The position numbers and the translations under genes were made by a program. The notes below the pieces were generated by a model that had not been told where the DNA came from, searched no databases, and saw only the letters and a list, made by a program, of their open reading frames with translations. From positions 248,001 through 312,000 of the forward strand of contig NC_051106.1 of assembly GCF_901709675.1 (NCBI RefSeq): a stretch of DNA of 64,000 nucleotides, read 5' to 3'. How positions within the stretch are numbered: position 1 is the first letter of the stretch; every line of letters starts with the position of its first letter. Shown piece by piece: positions 12,764 to 24,000 of this stretch. The DNA comes from Syngnathus acus (taxonomy: Eukaryota > Chordata > Actinopteri > Syngnathiformes > Syngnathidae).

Positions 12764-13888
12764 CTGCCTCTGTCAGAGGCCACAGGTGGTACGTGTTGGC
12801 GACAAGATCTCCGCCAGCATCACGCTGAGCACAGGGGCCCCCCAAGGCTGCGTGCTCAGTCCGCTGCTCTTCACCCTCCTGACGCATGACTGCGCTGCCA
12901 CCTGCAGCGGCAACCGCATTGTGAAGTTTGCTGACGACACGACTCTGGTGGGTCTCATCACCAAGGGAGACGAGACTCAATACAGGCTGGAGGTTGACCT
13001 TCTGACCGCGTGGTGCAGGGACAACAACCTCCTGCTGAACGTCGACAAGACCAAGGAGATTGTTGTTGACTTCCGGAAGGGTCACGCCCAACACCTGCCG
13101 CTGACCATCGACGGTGCTGTGGTGGAGAGAGTGAGCAGCGCCAGGTTCCTGGGGGTGCACATCAGTGAGGATCTCTCCTGGTCCACCAACACCGCGTCGC
13201 TGGCGAAGAAGGCCCAGCGCCGCCTGTACTTCCTTCGGAAACTCAGGCGAGCGGGGGCTCCTCCGGCCGTCATGACTACTTTTTACCGCGGCACCATTGA
13301 GAGCGTCCTCTCCAACTGTATTGCTGTCTGGGGTGGCAGCTGCACTGACCACGACTTGAAGGCCCTGCAGCGCATAGTGAAAACGGCTAGTAAGACTATT
13401 GGTGCTTCTCTCCCCTCCTTGAAGGACATTTACACCTCCCATCTCACCCGCAAGGCGACCAAGATCGTGAGTGATGTGAGTCACCCCTCTCACTCTTTGT
13501 TTGAACTTCTGCCCTCTGGGAGGCGGTACAGGAGCCTGCGCTCCCGCACCACCAGACTTTCCAACAGCTTCGTACTCCAGGCTGTTAGGATCCTGAACTC
13601 GCTCCCCCTTTCAGCGTAGCGTCCTGTTCTTGCTGTATGCGCACTGGCTCGGTTTTGCCCCTCTTATTTAATGGGTTATTGGTCTGTTATTTATTCATCG
13701 CTCATTTTATTTGATTTATTATTTATTTTCAACGTAATACCTTCTTTCAACGTGCCTTCTTGTTTTTGTTTTGTGTCGCCTACTTGTATGTCTCGTCACC
13801 GTGGGATGGAGGAAACGGAATTTCGGTTTCTTTGTGTGTCTTGACATATGAAGGGATTGACAATAAAGCTGACTTTGACTTGACTTTG
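12764..13888 (+). mobile_element. Rex1/L2-type LINE insertion in the gypsy integrase, copy A
   Basis: A 5'-truncated LINE in the same orientation as the gypsy element, with a short target duplication AACT at 12760-12763 and 13889-13892. It ends in a TGACTTTGACTTGACTTT-type repeat after an AATAAA-like word. It matches the minus-strand copy at 26427-28576 almost base for base over its whole length. I assign it to the CR1/L2/Rex1 side of the jockey superfamily; the exact clade is uncertain. Confidence 0.88.
12786..13619 (+). CDS. LINE reverse transcriptase C-terminal half (copy A)
   Basis: An open frame of 277 codons. It starts within the RT palm ([14 protein letters not shown], then FADDTTLVGL) and runs to the LINE C terminus with the [10 protein letters not shown] motif. 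It is 5'-truncated by the insertion event. A near-identical but longer frame lies at 26682-28574. Confidence 0.88.
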   Translation: MVRVGDKISASITLSTGAPQGCVLSPLLFTLLTHDCAATCSGNRIVKFADDTTLVGLITKGDETQYRLEVDLLTAWCRDNNLLLNVDKTKEIVVDFRKGHAQHLPLTIDGAVVERVSSARFLGVHISEDLSWSTNTASLAKKAQRRLYFLRKLRRAGAPPAVMTTFYRGTIESVLSNCIAVWGGSCTDHDLKALQRIVKTASKTIGASLPSLKDIYTSHLTRKATKIVSDVSHPSHSLFELLPSGRRYRSLRSRTTRLSNSFVLQAVRILNSLPLSA

Positions 13889-14807
13889 AACTAGACCATG
13901 GGAGAAGGTTGGCTCAGACATGTTTCACAGCAATGGCTCTGAATATTTGCTGTGTGTTGACTACTTCTCAAAGTTCCCAGAGATAATGAGGTTGACCGAT
14001 ACCACCAGTAAGGGTGCTATAAATGCCATGAAGTCCATGTTTGCTAGGCACGGGATCCCAGATATTTTGGTCAGTGATGGTGCTCCTCAGTATGCCAGTG
14101 CTGATTTCAAGAGCTTTGCAGAAAGCTGGGAGTTCAGTCATGTCTTCTCAAGTCCACACTATGCTCAATCAAATGGACAAGCAGAAAAAGCGGTGCAGAC
14201 AGTGAAGAGAATGCTCAAGAAGTCTGGAGATCCTTACATTGCACTTCTGGAGTACAGGAATACACCACTGGAAGGTGTGGGCCTGTCGCCTGCACAGATG
14301 CTGATGGGACGTCGGCTAAAGACAAAGTTACCAACGTCCACCTCACTACTCACTCCTGAAGGTGCACTCGAGGTTCATAACAAGCTGAAAGAAAAGCAAG
14401 CTAAACAGAAAAGCTACTATGATCGTCATGCTAAGCATCTGCCGGAGCTACACGCTGGAGAAAATGTGAGAATGCAGTCTAGAAACACTTGGAAGCCAGC
14501 TGTAGTTCTGAAGCGGCACGAACAACAACGCTCCTATGTGGTGCGTACACCTGAGGGCAGGATGCTCAGAAGAAACCGGAGACATCTCAGGGAGACTGCT
14601 GAGAGGGTGTTTCCATCTTCTACAACTGAGAGAGAATTGAATGTGGATATGGACTCTAACCAAAGTGCTGCTGATCAGGACAATTCACACTTAGAAACCT
14701 CAGCACATGCTCCGCAGTCACACAGTGACACTGTGTGCTCTCCCAAGCAACCGTACCGTACTAAATCAGGGAGACTGGTCAAGACTCCAATACGGTTTAG
14801 AGAGTAA
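13889..14807 (+). CDS. Ty3/gypsy integrase, C-terminal part (transposon)
   Basis: The gypsy frame resumes directly after the LINE. The catalytic DDE residues appear in the contexts GSDMF, VSDGAPQY and NGQAEKAV, followed by the LLEYRNTPLEG and SPAQMLMGRRLK motifs and the C-terminal YVVRTPEGRMLRRNRRHL strand. The stop is at 14805-14807. There are no frameshifts in this part; only the LINE separates it from the upstream gag-pol frame. Confidence 0.9.
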
Positions 14808-15123
14808 GGTCATAAAAAAAAAAAAAAAAAAAAGGAAAAGTGGACTTAATGTTGATAAGTTCTATTGCACTATTCCATGTTTGGTTTCATTTTGCTGCAT
14901 ACCTGTACTTGATTACGGAAGAATATTTTGTTTGAATTTAGGGCAGAAATGTTGATTATTGGAAAGTTTTTATGTATACAGTGCTGGGTGATTTATTTCG
15001 TTTTCTTGGATGTTGTATCCGATAGAGGGTATATATGTTATTGTAGACAATTTGCTAGAAAAAAATATATATATATATTTTCTGTTTGTTGTTGTACAAA
15101 AAGAAAAAGAAAAAAACTTAACT
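14808..15123. other. A-rich and AT-rich DNA after the gypsy element, no gene
   Basis: An A-tract near 14814-14833 is followed by AT-rich sequence. A 3' LTR is expected here but I find no match to the 9.37-9.73 kb segment. It may be a degraded or unrelated sequence exposed by deletion. Confidence 0.5.
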
Positions 15124-15292
15124 TAAGAAGCTCAAGTTGAAACTCACTGTGAAAGCTGTGGGTCTTCCTGAGGCAATGAAAATTACTTTTAGGGTTCGTG
15201 TAACTTTCTCACTGATTTTGCTATAGCAACTTGGCTTAGTCGCAAACATCCGCTAATAGTGTGTGTGTGTGTGGTGAGGACAGATAAAAGGG
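15124..15292. repeat. Copy of a mapkbp1 intron segment (about 170 bp)
   Basis: This stretch matches 45318-45491 almost perfectly over its length, from AAGCTCAAGTTGAAACTCAC to ATAAAAGGGGTTA. The only difference I noticed is one C/T change near the TG repeat. The other copy lies in the intron between coding exons 25 and 26 of mapkbp1. Here it is fused to an inverted hAT end. Either this is filler DNA copied during break repair, or both are members of an unrecognised dispersed repeat. Confidence 0.85.
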
Positions 15293-16170
15293 GTTATAAA
15301 TATATTTATTTATATAAAGGCCGGTCCGCGAAAATATTTCTGACACGTAACCGGTCCGTGGTGCAAAAAAGGTAATATTTATATATATAAAAAGGATGAA
15401 ATAAAATGATACGACTGGCATAAAAACAAATATAAACCACATAAAAATAAAACGTTGAATTAGTGGGAGCACCGAGCTCTTTTCTCAGAAATGAGCCGTT
15501 CCCATCTAGGCGTAATCGGAGACAATGACACCCGAAGTGGTTAAGGTTTGTCTTTAAATGCAGGATGCTTGGTCTCCATGTGCCGAAGCAGGTTTGAAGG
15601 CTTCATTGCCTCGTTAGCTAGCCTTTCGCCACATATGCGGAGTGCACTTGGCGCGTCAGAGTCACCTGTGGCGATAAATCCATATTTTAAGTAGGACTCC
15701 AGAAATGTTCTTTTAAATGCAGCTTTCCTTTTCTTAGAAGTCGTAGCCTCTTCTTCTTCAGTGTCCTCATTGGACGTTTTTCCCTTTCTGAAGAAGCTTT
15801 CCAAACTTCTCTGTTTCTTGCTCATTTTTGCTTGCCTCGCGGGCTTGACTGTGGTGACATGTCACGTGACCGAGACGAGCGCCCTGTGTCAAGAGTCCTT
15901 ATTTTTCAGATGCACCGACAGATGTAATTGGGAGAGATTCGCCAAATTTTTTATATTTTTCAAAATAAATTCTTACTCATTTTTGCTAGCTTTGCGGGCT
16001 CGACTGGGGAAACATGTCACGTGACCGGGACGAGCGTCTTAACCTGAATGAATTGATCGTCAATGAAAAAAAAAAAAACTTTTTTTTTTTTTCCTGTGCG
16101 GCTCCGCGGCCCGGTACCAAGTCACCCACGGACCGGTACCGGTCCGCGGCCCGGTGGTTGGGGACCACTG
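15293..16170 (-). mobile_element. hAT-type transposon copy 2, left end inverted and broken
   Basis: From about 15373 to the right terminal repeat at 16170 it follows copy 1 (2517-3298) closely. Its left part (15293-15372) is the reverse complement of the left end of copy 1 (about 1656-1733) and lacks the terminal CAGTGGTCCCCA. The nested MITE of copy 1 is absent. The same transposase remnant is encoded at 15541-15825 on the minus strand. Confidence 0.88.
15541..15825 (-). pseudogene. BED-finger hAT transposase N-terminal remnant (copy 2)
   Basis: Encodes the same 94-residue peptide as 2691-2975. No catalytic domain follows. Identity of the two translations argues for recent common descent of the copies. 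Confidence 0.8.
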
Positions 16171-16249
16171 GGTTAGAGGAGTCATTGACGATGTAAGTGG
16201 GTCTCCTAACAAGAGAAATCAACGATCACATGTGTCTAACCGTTTAGGA

Positions 16250-17111
16250 CAGGGGTGGGCAAACTACGGCCCGCGGGCCACATCCGGCCCACGGGACCGT
16301 TTAATCCGGCCCGCCAACCCTGAATTAATTGTATTATTAAACTTTTTTTTTTGTGTCATTTTGCCTGCAATGACCGCGTTTCCCCAGTAGATGGGGAACC
16401 GCTCGCCTGCGCATTTACTACCGGAAGCCGTGTCAGAAAGCTCGGTGCACACTCACAAGTGCGTGTACGTACGTACTCAGTAGTACGGACATGGCGCACT
16501 CGCGCTCTATTTGTATCAGTCCCGAATTAAGAGCGTGGGCTGTGACGACAGCATTCTTGTAATTCGCTCGCTGAGCTTTCAGATACAGTTTGACGCTAAA
16601 GCCACCCACAAACCTTCCCCTGGAATCCTTCCATTAAAATGAGTGGCCCGAAGAAAAGAAGTGAGTGCCGAATGTTAAAAGAGTGGCCAATTTGGCTCGA
16701 CGTACGCGACGTGACGTTCAGCCACATCAACCCGTCACAGATCGAGGTAAACGGATCTCTCCTAAGAGTTTGATGTGATCTCATAAGATAAACATTTTTC
16801 ATTAATCTGACCTGCAGGCACTGAAGTGATGGAGACTGTTATTCATAATAATAGTGTCGTATTTTATGAGAATCACTGATAGCAGTTTTTTAGTGATTTT
16901 TTTTTTTAATGCTGTTAATAAATGCATAAAACTTGTTTGGAATATCCATGCTTTACTACCTACTAAAGGCCAAAATCTTTTATGCAATGACCTTTACAGG
17001 TCGCTTATATTACTTCACACAAACACTACGTCCATCTGCTCCTGGTTCGGCCCTCCGGTCCAAATTTAGAACCCAGTTCGGCCCGCGAGTCAAAAAGTTT
17101 GCCCACCCCTG
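16250..17111. mobile_element. hAT-type non-autonomous element
   Basis: The ends read CAGGGGTGGGCAAACTACGG and, inverted, TTTGCCCACCCCTG. An exact 8-bp duplication GTTTAGGA lies at 16242-16249 and 17112-17119. The subterminal DNA is rich in GGCCCGC. No transposase frame of note. Confidence 0.93.
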
Positions 17112-17119
17112 GTTTAGGA

Positions 17120-17729
17120 CAATGTAGTATTGCTCCAAATGTTCGTTTAAATTCCTTTAGAGGTCCGTTTTCGCGTGTTAGCACGATCGCGAATTAGCAT
17201 CTTTCCGCTAACTCGGTAGCCTGCCCAGTACTTGTTAACATGTTACACGCACACATGTATAATATTTAGTTTCAATATTTATACAAACTTTTCTGTATGT
17301 TATTTATACTATTAATGTATTATTTGCATGTTTGAAACAATTCATTAATGTTCTAATAATAAAATATGCACTTAAATGGTTTCATGTACATTTATTGACA
17401 CACAAAATGTACAGATAAAAAAAAAAATACAGATGAGAGGGTGACCGTACTTCACGGATTTCACTTATTATCCGCGATATACGAGGGATTACTGTATATG
17501 CATTTATTAGTGGATGAGGCCCACGATTGGGCATGGATGTTAGCACATTAGCATGTCACATTGTTCCAGAGTAAAACACTATTGCGTAACATTAACACAA
17601 ATGCAAGCATGTTAACATGGATCGTGGCTAGCATATATCGTACATATATTATGTTAGCATGTTCGCTTGTCTCGTCGTTTCTGGGTATGATCAATTATGT
17701 CACGTTGTTTACAAGCAGAAGAAGACAGT
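17120..17729. other. Intergenic DNA downstream of the C1q gene; Tigger-like end near 17447-17492
   Basis: No exon seen. The stretch ending CGAGGGATTACTGTA near 17492 resembles one terminal repeat of a Tigger/pogo-like element, similar to the one starting at about 63893. No partner end was found. Confidence 0.45.
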
Positions 17730-17734
17730 TTATT
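17729..17734 (-). terminator. Poly(A) signal AATAAA overlapping the C1q gene stop codon
   Basis: In minus-strand sense the gene ends CAATAAAC: the TAA stop is inside an AATAAA hexamer. A T-rich/GT-rich stretch follows, as expected downstream of a cleavage site. Use of this signal would give a 3' UTR of only about 15-30 nt. Confidence 0.5.
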
Positions 17735-20700
17735 GGTTGGCCTCCAGTTGGAAAAGCAGGAATCCGCTAAAGACACTAAAGCTGCGCGTGTCATCGTATA
17801 GTCTGTAGCTGGCGGGTAGGCTGAGACGTACGCGGTCTCCCGCCTCCAGAGGGATTAGCGCGCCGTTGGTGGCCGACGCATAGCCGCCGTGGTCGTTGAG
17901 GTCCAGGCTGGAGACGATGGGCTGCTGGTTGCGGTACAGGGTGACGCCCATGTAGCCTTTCAGGAAGTCCGCCGCCGTGAAACTGAACACGTAAATGCCG
18001 TCCACGGGCGCCGTGAACACACCTGGGCAAAATGGCCAACCAATCTTTGGTCACATCATTGTCATTGCCGTCGTGTCATCATCACCATCAACATCATCAT
18101 CTTAAGGACGGCGAGTTATCAAAGCTCACCCGAGGTCTCGTCATAAGCGCGTCCGATATTGGTAAAAACCTTTGAGAAGATCAAAGTGGTCTCCTGGTCA
18201 AAGGGTCCCACGGATCCCGAGTCTGTCAGCGCGGCGGCAAAGGCCACCTTGGTCTCACCTGCCAACGATCATCAATGCTGTTAGAGTGGTGCTCACTCTA
18301 ACTTATTTGCTAAAACCACATGGGAGACAGTATGCCCTTTTGACACTTGCAAGTGGAGAACACGTTCGTCACTGTGCATACCGCGATGTTTGAACGAAGT
18401 CTGACTTTGGATTCTTGCAAGAGAGTATTTATTGAGAGAAAACAGGGTGGGGGTGAGAAGTTTGGTGAACCCCTGGCCTCTGGTCAAATCAGAGCAGGGG
18501 GTGTTTTACGACGTTGGTGGAAACAGAACAACTTTGATTGTTTCCTCTGCAGCTGGTCAATCAAGCAGAGGATGCAACCACTTTATTTTACTGCGTTGTG
18601 AGAGCAGTACAAGTTTGGTTAATCATTATAGTCTACATTCCAACATAATCATAAGATCAAAATAATCTATCAACCCTAACAAATGCCATTGATAATGACA
18701 TCATCGCCATGCACAATCAACCAAGCAAACAACTCTACAACCTGATGTCTGTGTGCCATGCTGCTCCAAAACGTGCAAGCGTGACATCAAATCTGTGGGG
18801 ACGTCATCAACATGAGAAACACAAGTACACACACAAACATTAACACACTGTGCCTGTGTGACCTTCAGTTGTCTCCTTCAAGTTGTTTATCTTCTGCCCG
18901 TTCATGTTTAACCTTCTCAGCAACACTGACAGAACAAAATGAGTGACATGAGAATATGTGAGCGCAATTATTAAGATGACTGTCCTATGAAAAGAAAATA
19001 AGTGACCTAAGATCAACATGAGGGTTACCTTCAGTATTGTCGATGTTGTGTGTCAGTTGAAACTCCACGTTAGAAAGGTGCGTTGTCCAAGCTGAAGAAC
19101 ATTAGAACAGCAACGATCATAATGACGTGCCATGCAAGTTTCTCACATTGTCATACAAACCTGTGCACTCAGTCTTGAGTTCTTCAAGAATTTTTTCACT
19201 GATGTTCAGTCGGACCTCCACGGCTACACCCGCGATGACGCAACACATTCACATGGCGAGATGACAGCATGAGAACGAAATGAGATGACATGAGATGAAA
19301 TTACATGAGCCACATTACCTGCAGTGCTGTGGATGTTGTTAGTCAATCGTGACTCCACGTTGGAAACTCGTGTTGTCTGAGCTGAATGATGTGACAACAG
19401 TAGTGATGAGAATGATGATGATGATGCATGCAAATTCTCATGCTTTCATCAACTGTATTCTTCATCCACAGATCCCCCACTTCAGCTTCTGTGAGTTTCA
19501 GTCTTTCCGTGACCGTCGACAACTCGCCTTACGTCAATTAAACACTTAAGTTACACTTATACAGATACCCCCCCCCCACACACACACACACCTCTGCTTT
19601 CGGTCTTGAGTTGTTCCTGAAATTTGTCACTGACATTCAGTCGCCTATCCAATGCTGCACACGCAAAATCAACAACAAAATAGTCACACAGTAACGTGAG
19701 AACAAAAGTATTGACATAAAAACATGATAGTGACAACACATTAGCGCACCCACGCACTCACACACACACACCTACACACACACACACACACATACCTACA
19801 CGCACACACATCTACGCACACACATCCACGCACACACACACACACACCTGTGCATTCAGTCTTGAGTTCTTCCAAAAGTCTCTCACTGACGTTGAGTCGA
19901 ACCTCCAACGCTTCACACAAAATGTCAACATAAGAGCAACATGGGTGATATGAGAACAGAATAACAACTTGAGGGACATTTAACTTCATGTGGGGTCCCA
20001 CAGGGGACCAAACTTTTACCAGTACTCTTTTTAATTATTATATGAAGACTATGACTAACCTGAGCTGAGAACCTTCAGCTTCTCCACATGAGCTTCAGCC
20101 ATCTTCACATTGCCTTCTAGAGCTTCGGTGGCATGTGGCATCCAATCAGCTATTAGCTTGCATATTAGCATGCTAACATGCAAATAGTGTGTTAGTATAC
20201 CTGCAGTGTTGTTGCAGGCGTTACCCAGTTGCGCTTCCATGTTGGAAAGTTGACCTGATTTGACTGAAAAATGAATGTCAACATAGAGACCCTGACCCGA
20301 ACCGCTTGCAGTATCTTGGATTTCTAGTCTCCAGACTTGAGGCCTCCAGACTCAAGACCTTCAGAGTACAGGCCTCTGAGTCAAAGGTTGTAGGTCTTGT
20401 AGACTGTCCTAACAGTTGACTGGGGTTCTCTTTCTAGGACTTTTATGAACCTTACCTGATATTTCAGTCCACAGGTCTTCCACATGATTTTTCACCACAT
20501 TCATTTGCACCTCCAACCCTGCAGACCAGAACCATCTCAGTGACACACACGCACGCACACACGCACGCACACACGCACGCACACACATACGCACGCACAT
20601 ACGCACACATGCACGCACGCACACACGCACGCACACACACACGCTTCTTCTTTGAGATGATCAGTCACTGTAAATGCATACCAGGCCTCCATTTTGTGTC

Positions 20701-21014
20701 TTTAAACATTTGTGCTTATCAGCCAGTGGCAATGGAATCAATCAAACCGCTGGAGGAGGATTGGAGATAGATCATGCCACATGCGACTCCGTGGAATCCG
20801 TGAGTGTGTGTTGCGGCATGTGAAAGAGATTGAGTTTCATAAGGAGATTTGCTGGTTAATACGCGGTGTTTATCTCCACACACACACGGACACACACACA
20901 GTTCTCGACAACATTTGACACCGGTTTATAGGCTTCTTTTATCTTTGCCTACTTTTTCCCATCACTCTTTTTCCCCCTTTTCATCTGTTCCAATCACCCC
21001 GTACCCCCCTCCAC

Positions 21015-21059
<45 letters not shown>

Positions 21060-24000
21060 TGCACACACACACGCGCGCGCCCGTACACAGGGTGATTGTG
21101 TGCTTACTTTCTCTTTGTGTCTCTGTGTCATTCAGCGTGTTCACTACGGCAGCTGAAAGCAAACAACGCGTAAAACCAGAGTTTTGACCCCAGACAAACA
21201 AGCCCTCTAGACTAGAGCCCTCTAGACTAGAGCATTGAGACCCCCAGAATCTAGCCTTCAAACTACAGACTTGCAGAGTCAAAACCTCTTGACCCATCGC
21301 CAAGTCAAGGCCTACAGACTTAATACCTCCACAGTTTCAACTTCTAGCCCATTCCCTCAGAATCTAAAATTCCACAGTCTGGGCCTCCAGAGTCTAAACT
21401 TCCAGAAGACAAGAACTGTGGAGTCCAGATCTCCACATTCTAGACCAGGGGTGGGCAATTCCGGTCCTCGAGTGCCGGTGTCCTGCATGTTTTCTATGTC
21501 ACCCTGTTGCAACACACCTGATTCAAATGGTCAGATAATTAGCAAGGTCTGCAGAAGCTGGATAACAATCCTGATCGTATGAATCAGGTGTGTTGCAGCA
21601 GGGAGACCTATAAAACATGCAGGACACCGGCCCTCGAGGACCGGAATTGCCCACCCCTGTTCTAGACCCCCAGAGGCCAAACCTGCAAAGGACCTCCAAA
21701 TAATAGTTACCTCTAATGTCCTGTAGGTGTTGTTCACCCGTCATCATTTTGCCCTCGAGGTGCAGTAGTCGAGCATGGAAAGCACTCATGTTTTGGTGTA
21801 TATTCGATGAATCTGAAAAACAGCAAGTTAATGCCATCATGAAGACCTCAGACCTTAGTAGGGAGTAGTAAGTAGGGAAGTAAATAGGCCTACATGGTCA
21901 AGGTGGCCTTGTGGTTTATTTTGGTTTTCTTAGTGTGAGGAGACTCACATTGTGCCACTGTACTCAGATTGTCATGGTAAGCTTGTGTAATATGGGACAA
22001 GTCACAGGTGTCAAATTCTGCTCACACCTGATTCTAGTGATCCCCTCATCAGTAAACTCTGCAGGAGCAATCGTGATCATTTTAATCAGGTGTGTTGGAG
22101 GAGGAGAAACATCTAAAATGGCCCTCCGGGACCAGAGTTTGACACCTGTGCTTCAAGTAGACATTGGAGCAATCCCAGCAGACTAACATGGTCTTTACAG
22201 AATATGGTCAGCAAGACTATAAGAGTCTGATGTCAAAGCTTGTCAAACTAGAATCAGGAGTCTAACCGGTTTCCACACGGGACTTTGTCTCCTGCCGCTG
22301 GCCGTCTTTTTCTGAAATTAAGGCCGATGTGTGACCCTGGCTGGAGTTCTGATGGACTTGGACTTCAGCGTCCGCCACTGGAAAGAAGAAAAAAAATTTT
22401 GCCTAAGGTTCTACTCAACCAGTGACAGGGAACAGGAACCAGGAAGGGATGTTCACCTGAGCTCCTCTTCTTCAGATTTTCCACCAGGCAAAGTCGAGAC
22501 GCCAGAACTGTTAGGACACCGTAAATTGATGTCATGTGATTTGTGAGGCTGGCTCTAATTGGCTGCCTTGATATCTGAACTTTTAAAACCTAACCTGAGC
22601 TCTTCCTTTTGAGCTGGTCTAAGGCGCGCTCGCTGGCCCTCAGCCTCATCCTCAGGAAGGGAAGATCGTCCGCCAGGGCTGGGCAACATTTGTCATGGTT
22701 TGCAACCAGTCAGTGGACGTCATTGTTGTGGTTAGACACCAGTTGTCAGATGTTGGTCAGACGAAGGATTTGACTCACCTGTTGTCTTCCTCTTCAAGTC
22801 CTCCACAGAACCTTCACTGGCATTCACTCTGGAGTGCAGCCTTGCCACTTCCTCTGAGAACCACACAATCAAACATTTGTTGCCGTCAATTGTCTCACCT
22901 GGACCGCGAGATGGTGCAAGAGAGGCAAGCAATACAAAGACAGATGGACACTGGTCCATATGAATGAGAACCCCCGCATTGGGCCTCTTACTAGCTCTTG
23001 CTGGCTGCTCAAGGGGTTGTCCATATCAGTGACAACCGGAACCCTCAATAGAAACTGCGTGGGCACTCAGGGATTCAGGACTTCCTGAGTGTTAGGGTGG
23101 TGCTCACTCTAACTTATTTTGCAAGAACCACACGGGAGACAAGTCCTTTTAGAAGGCTTTAACTTACTTGTCCCCTGGTTCGTTGCACTGCCGGATCCCG
23201 TCAATCCACCTCTGTCAGACGAAGGCAGACCTAAGATGCTGGCCCAGCAAAGAAATTCTCTTCCCAGGACTTTCTTTTCCAGGTCCTCCTAAAGGACACT
23301 GTCTTGTCGACAATGCAGCACGTTCTGCTCCGTCAGCCAGATGGCGGGTATGAGGAATCCGGATCACGGCACCAAAATGTTAGGGTGGTGCTCACTCTAA
23401 GTTATTTTGCAAGAACCACACGGGAGACAAGTAAGTCCTTTTTGACACCTGCATGTGGAGAGTCCATTCGTCGCTGTGCGTACAGCGATGATCGAATGAG
23501 GTCTGACTCAGGCCTCATGCAGGAGCATTTTTATTGAGAGAAACAGAGTGGGGGTGAGAGTGGCGGTGAGAGTGGACAGGATGGGGTTGAAGCCCCTGGC
23601 CTGCTGATCAAAGCCTAGCAGGGGGTCTTTTACGACGTTGTGTAAACAAAGCAATTTTGATTGCTTCCTCTGCAGCTAGTCAATCAGTTCAAAAGATCTT
23701 AGCACTTTGTTCTACTACTTTTGTTAAGACAGGACAAGCTAGGTAAATTATTACAGGTTACATTCCAACGTAATCATACGATCAAGATAATCTGTAAACC
23801 CTAACACTGAGAGCCCCTATTCCAGGGGTGGCCAACCCGCGGCTCGCGAGCCGCATGCGGCTCTTTTACGTTCATATCAACATTTGTGTTTATTTTTCGT
23901 GCGTATTTGCTTCGCTTGAGTTCAATATGGTATTTTGGTCAAACGCGCATGCGCGTGAGGTGAAATCCCGCAAAGGAGGAGGGACAAACCCATTTGAGGA

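Larger units (their letters stand above)
9728..14807 (+). mobile_element. Ty3/gypsy retrotransposon internal region, interrupted by a LINE
   Basis: One long plus-strand element. Its parts are the primer-binding site at 9728, a fused gag-pol frame from 9758, a LINE insertion at 12764-13888, then the rest of the integrase to 14807. The coding parts are otherwise open, so the element was young when the LINE landed. The 3' LTR is missing: past 14807 come an A-rich tract and unrelated AT-rich DNA. Confidence 0.92.
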
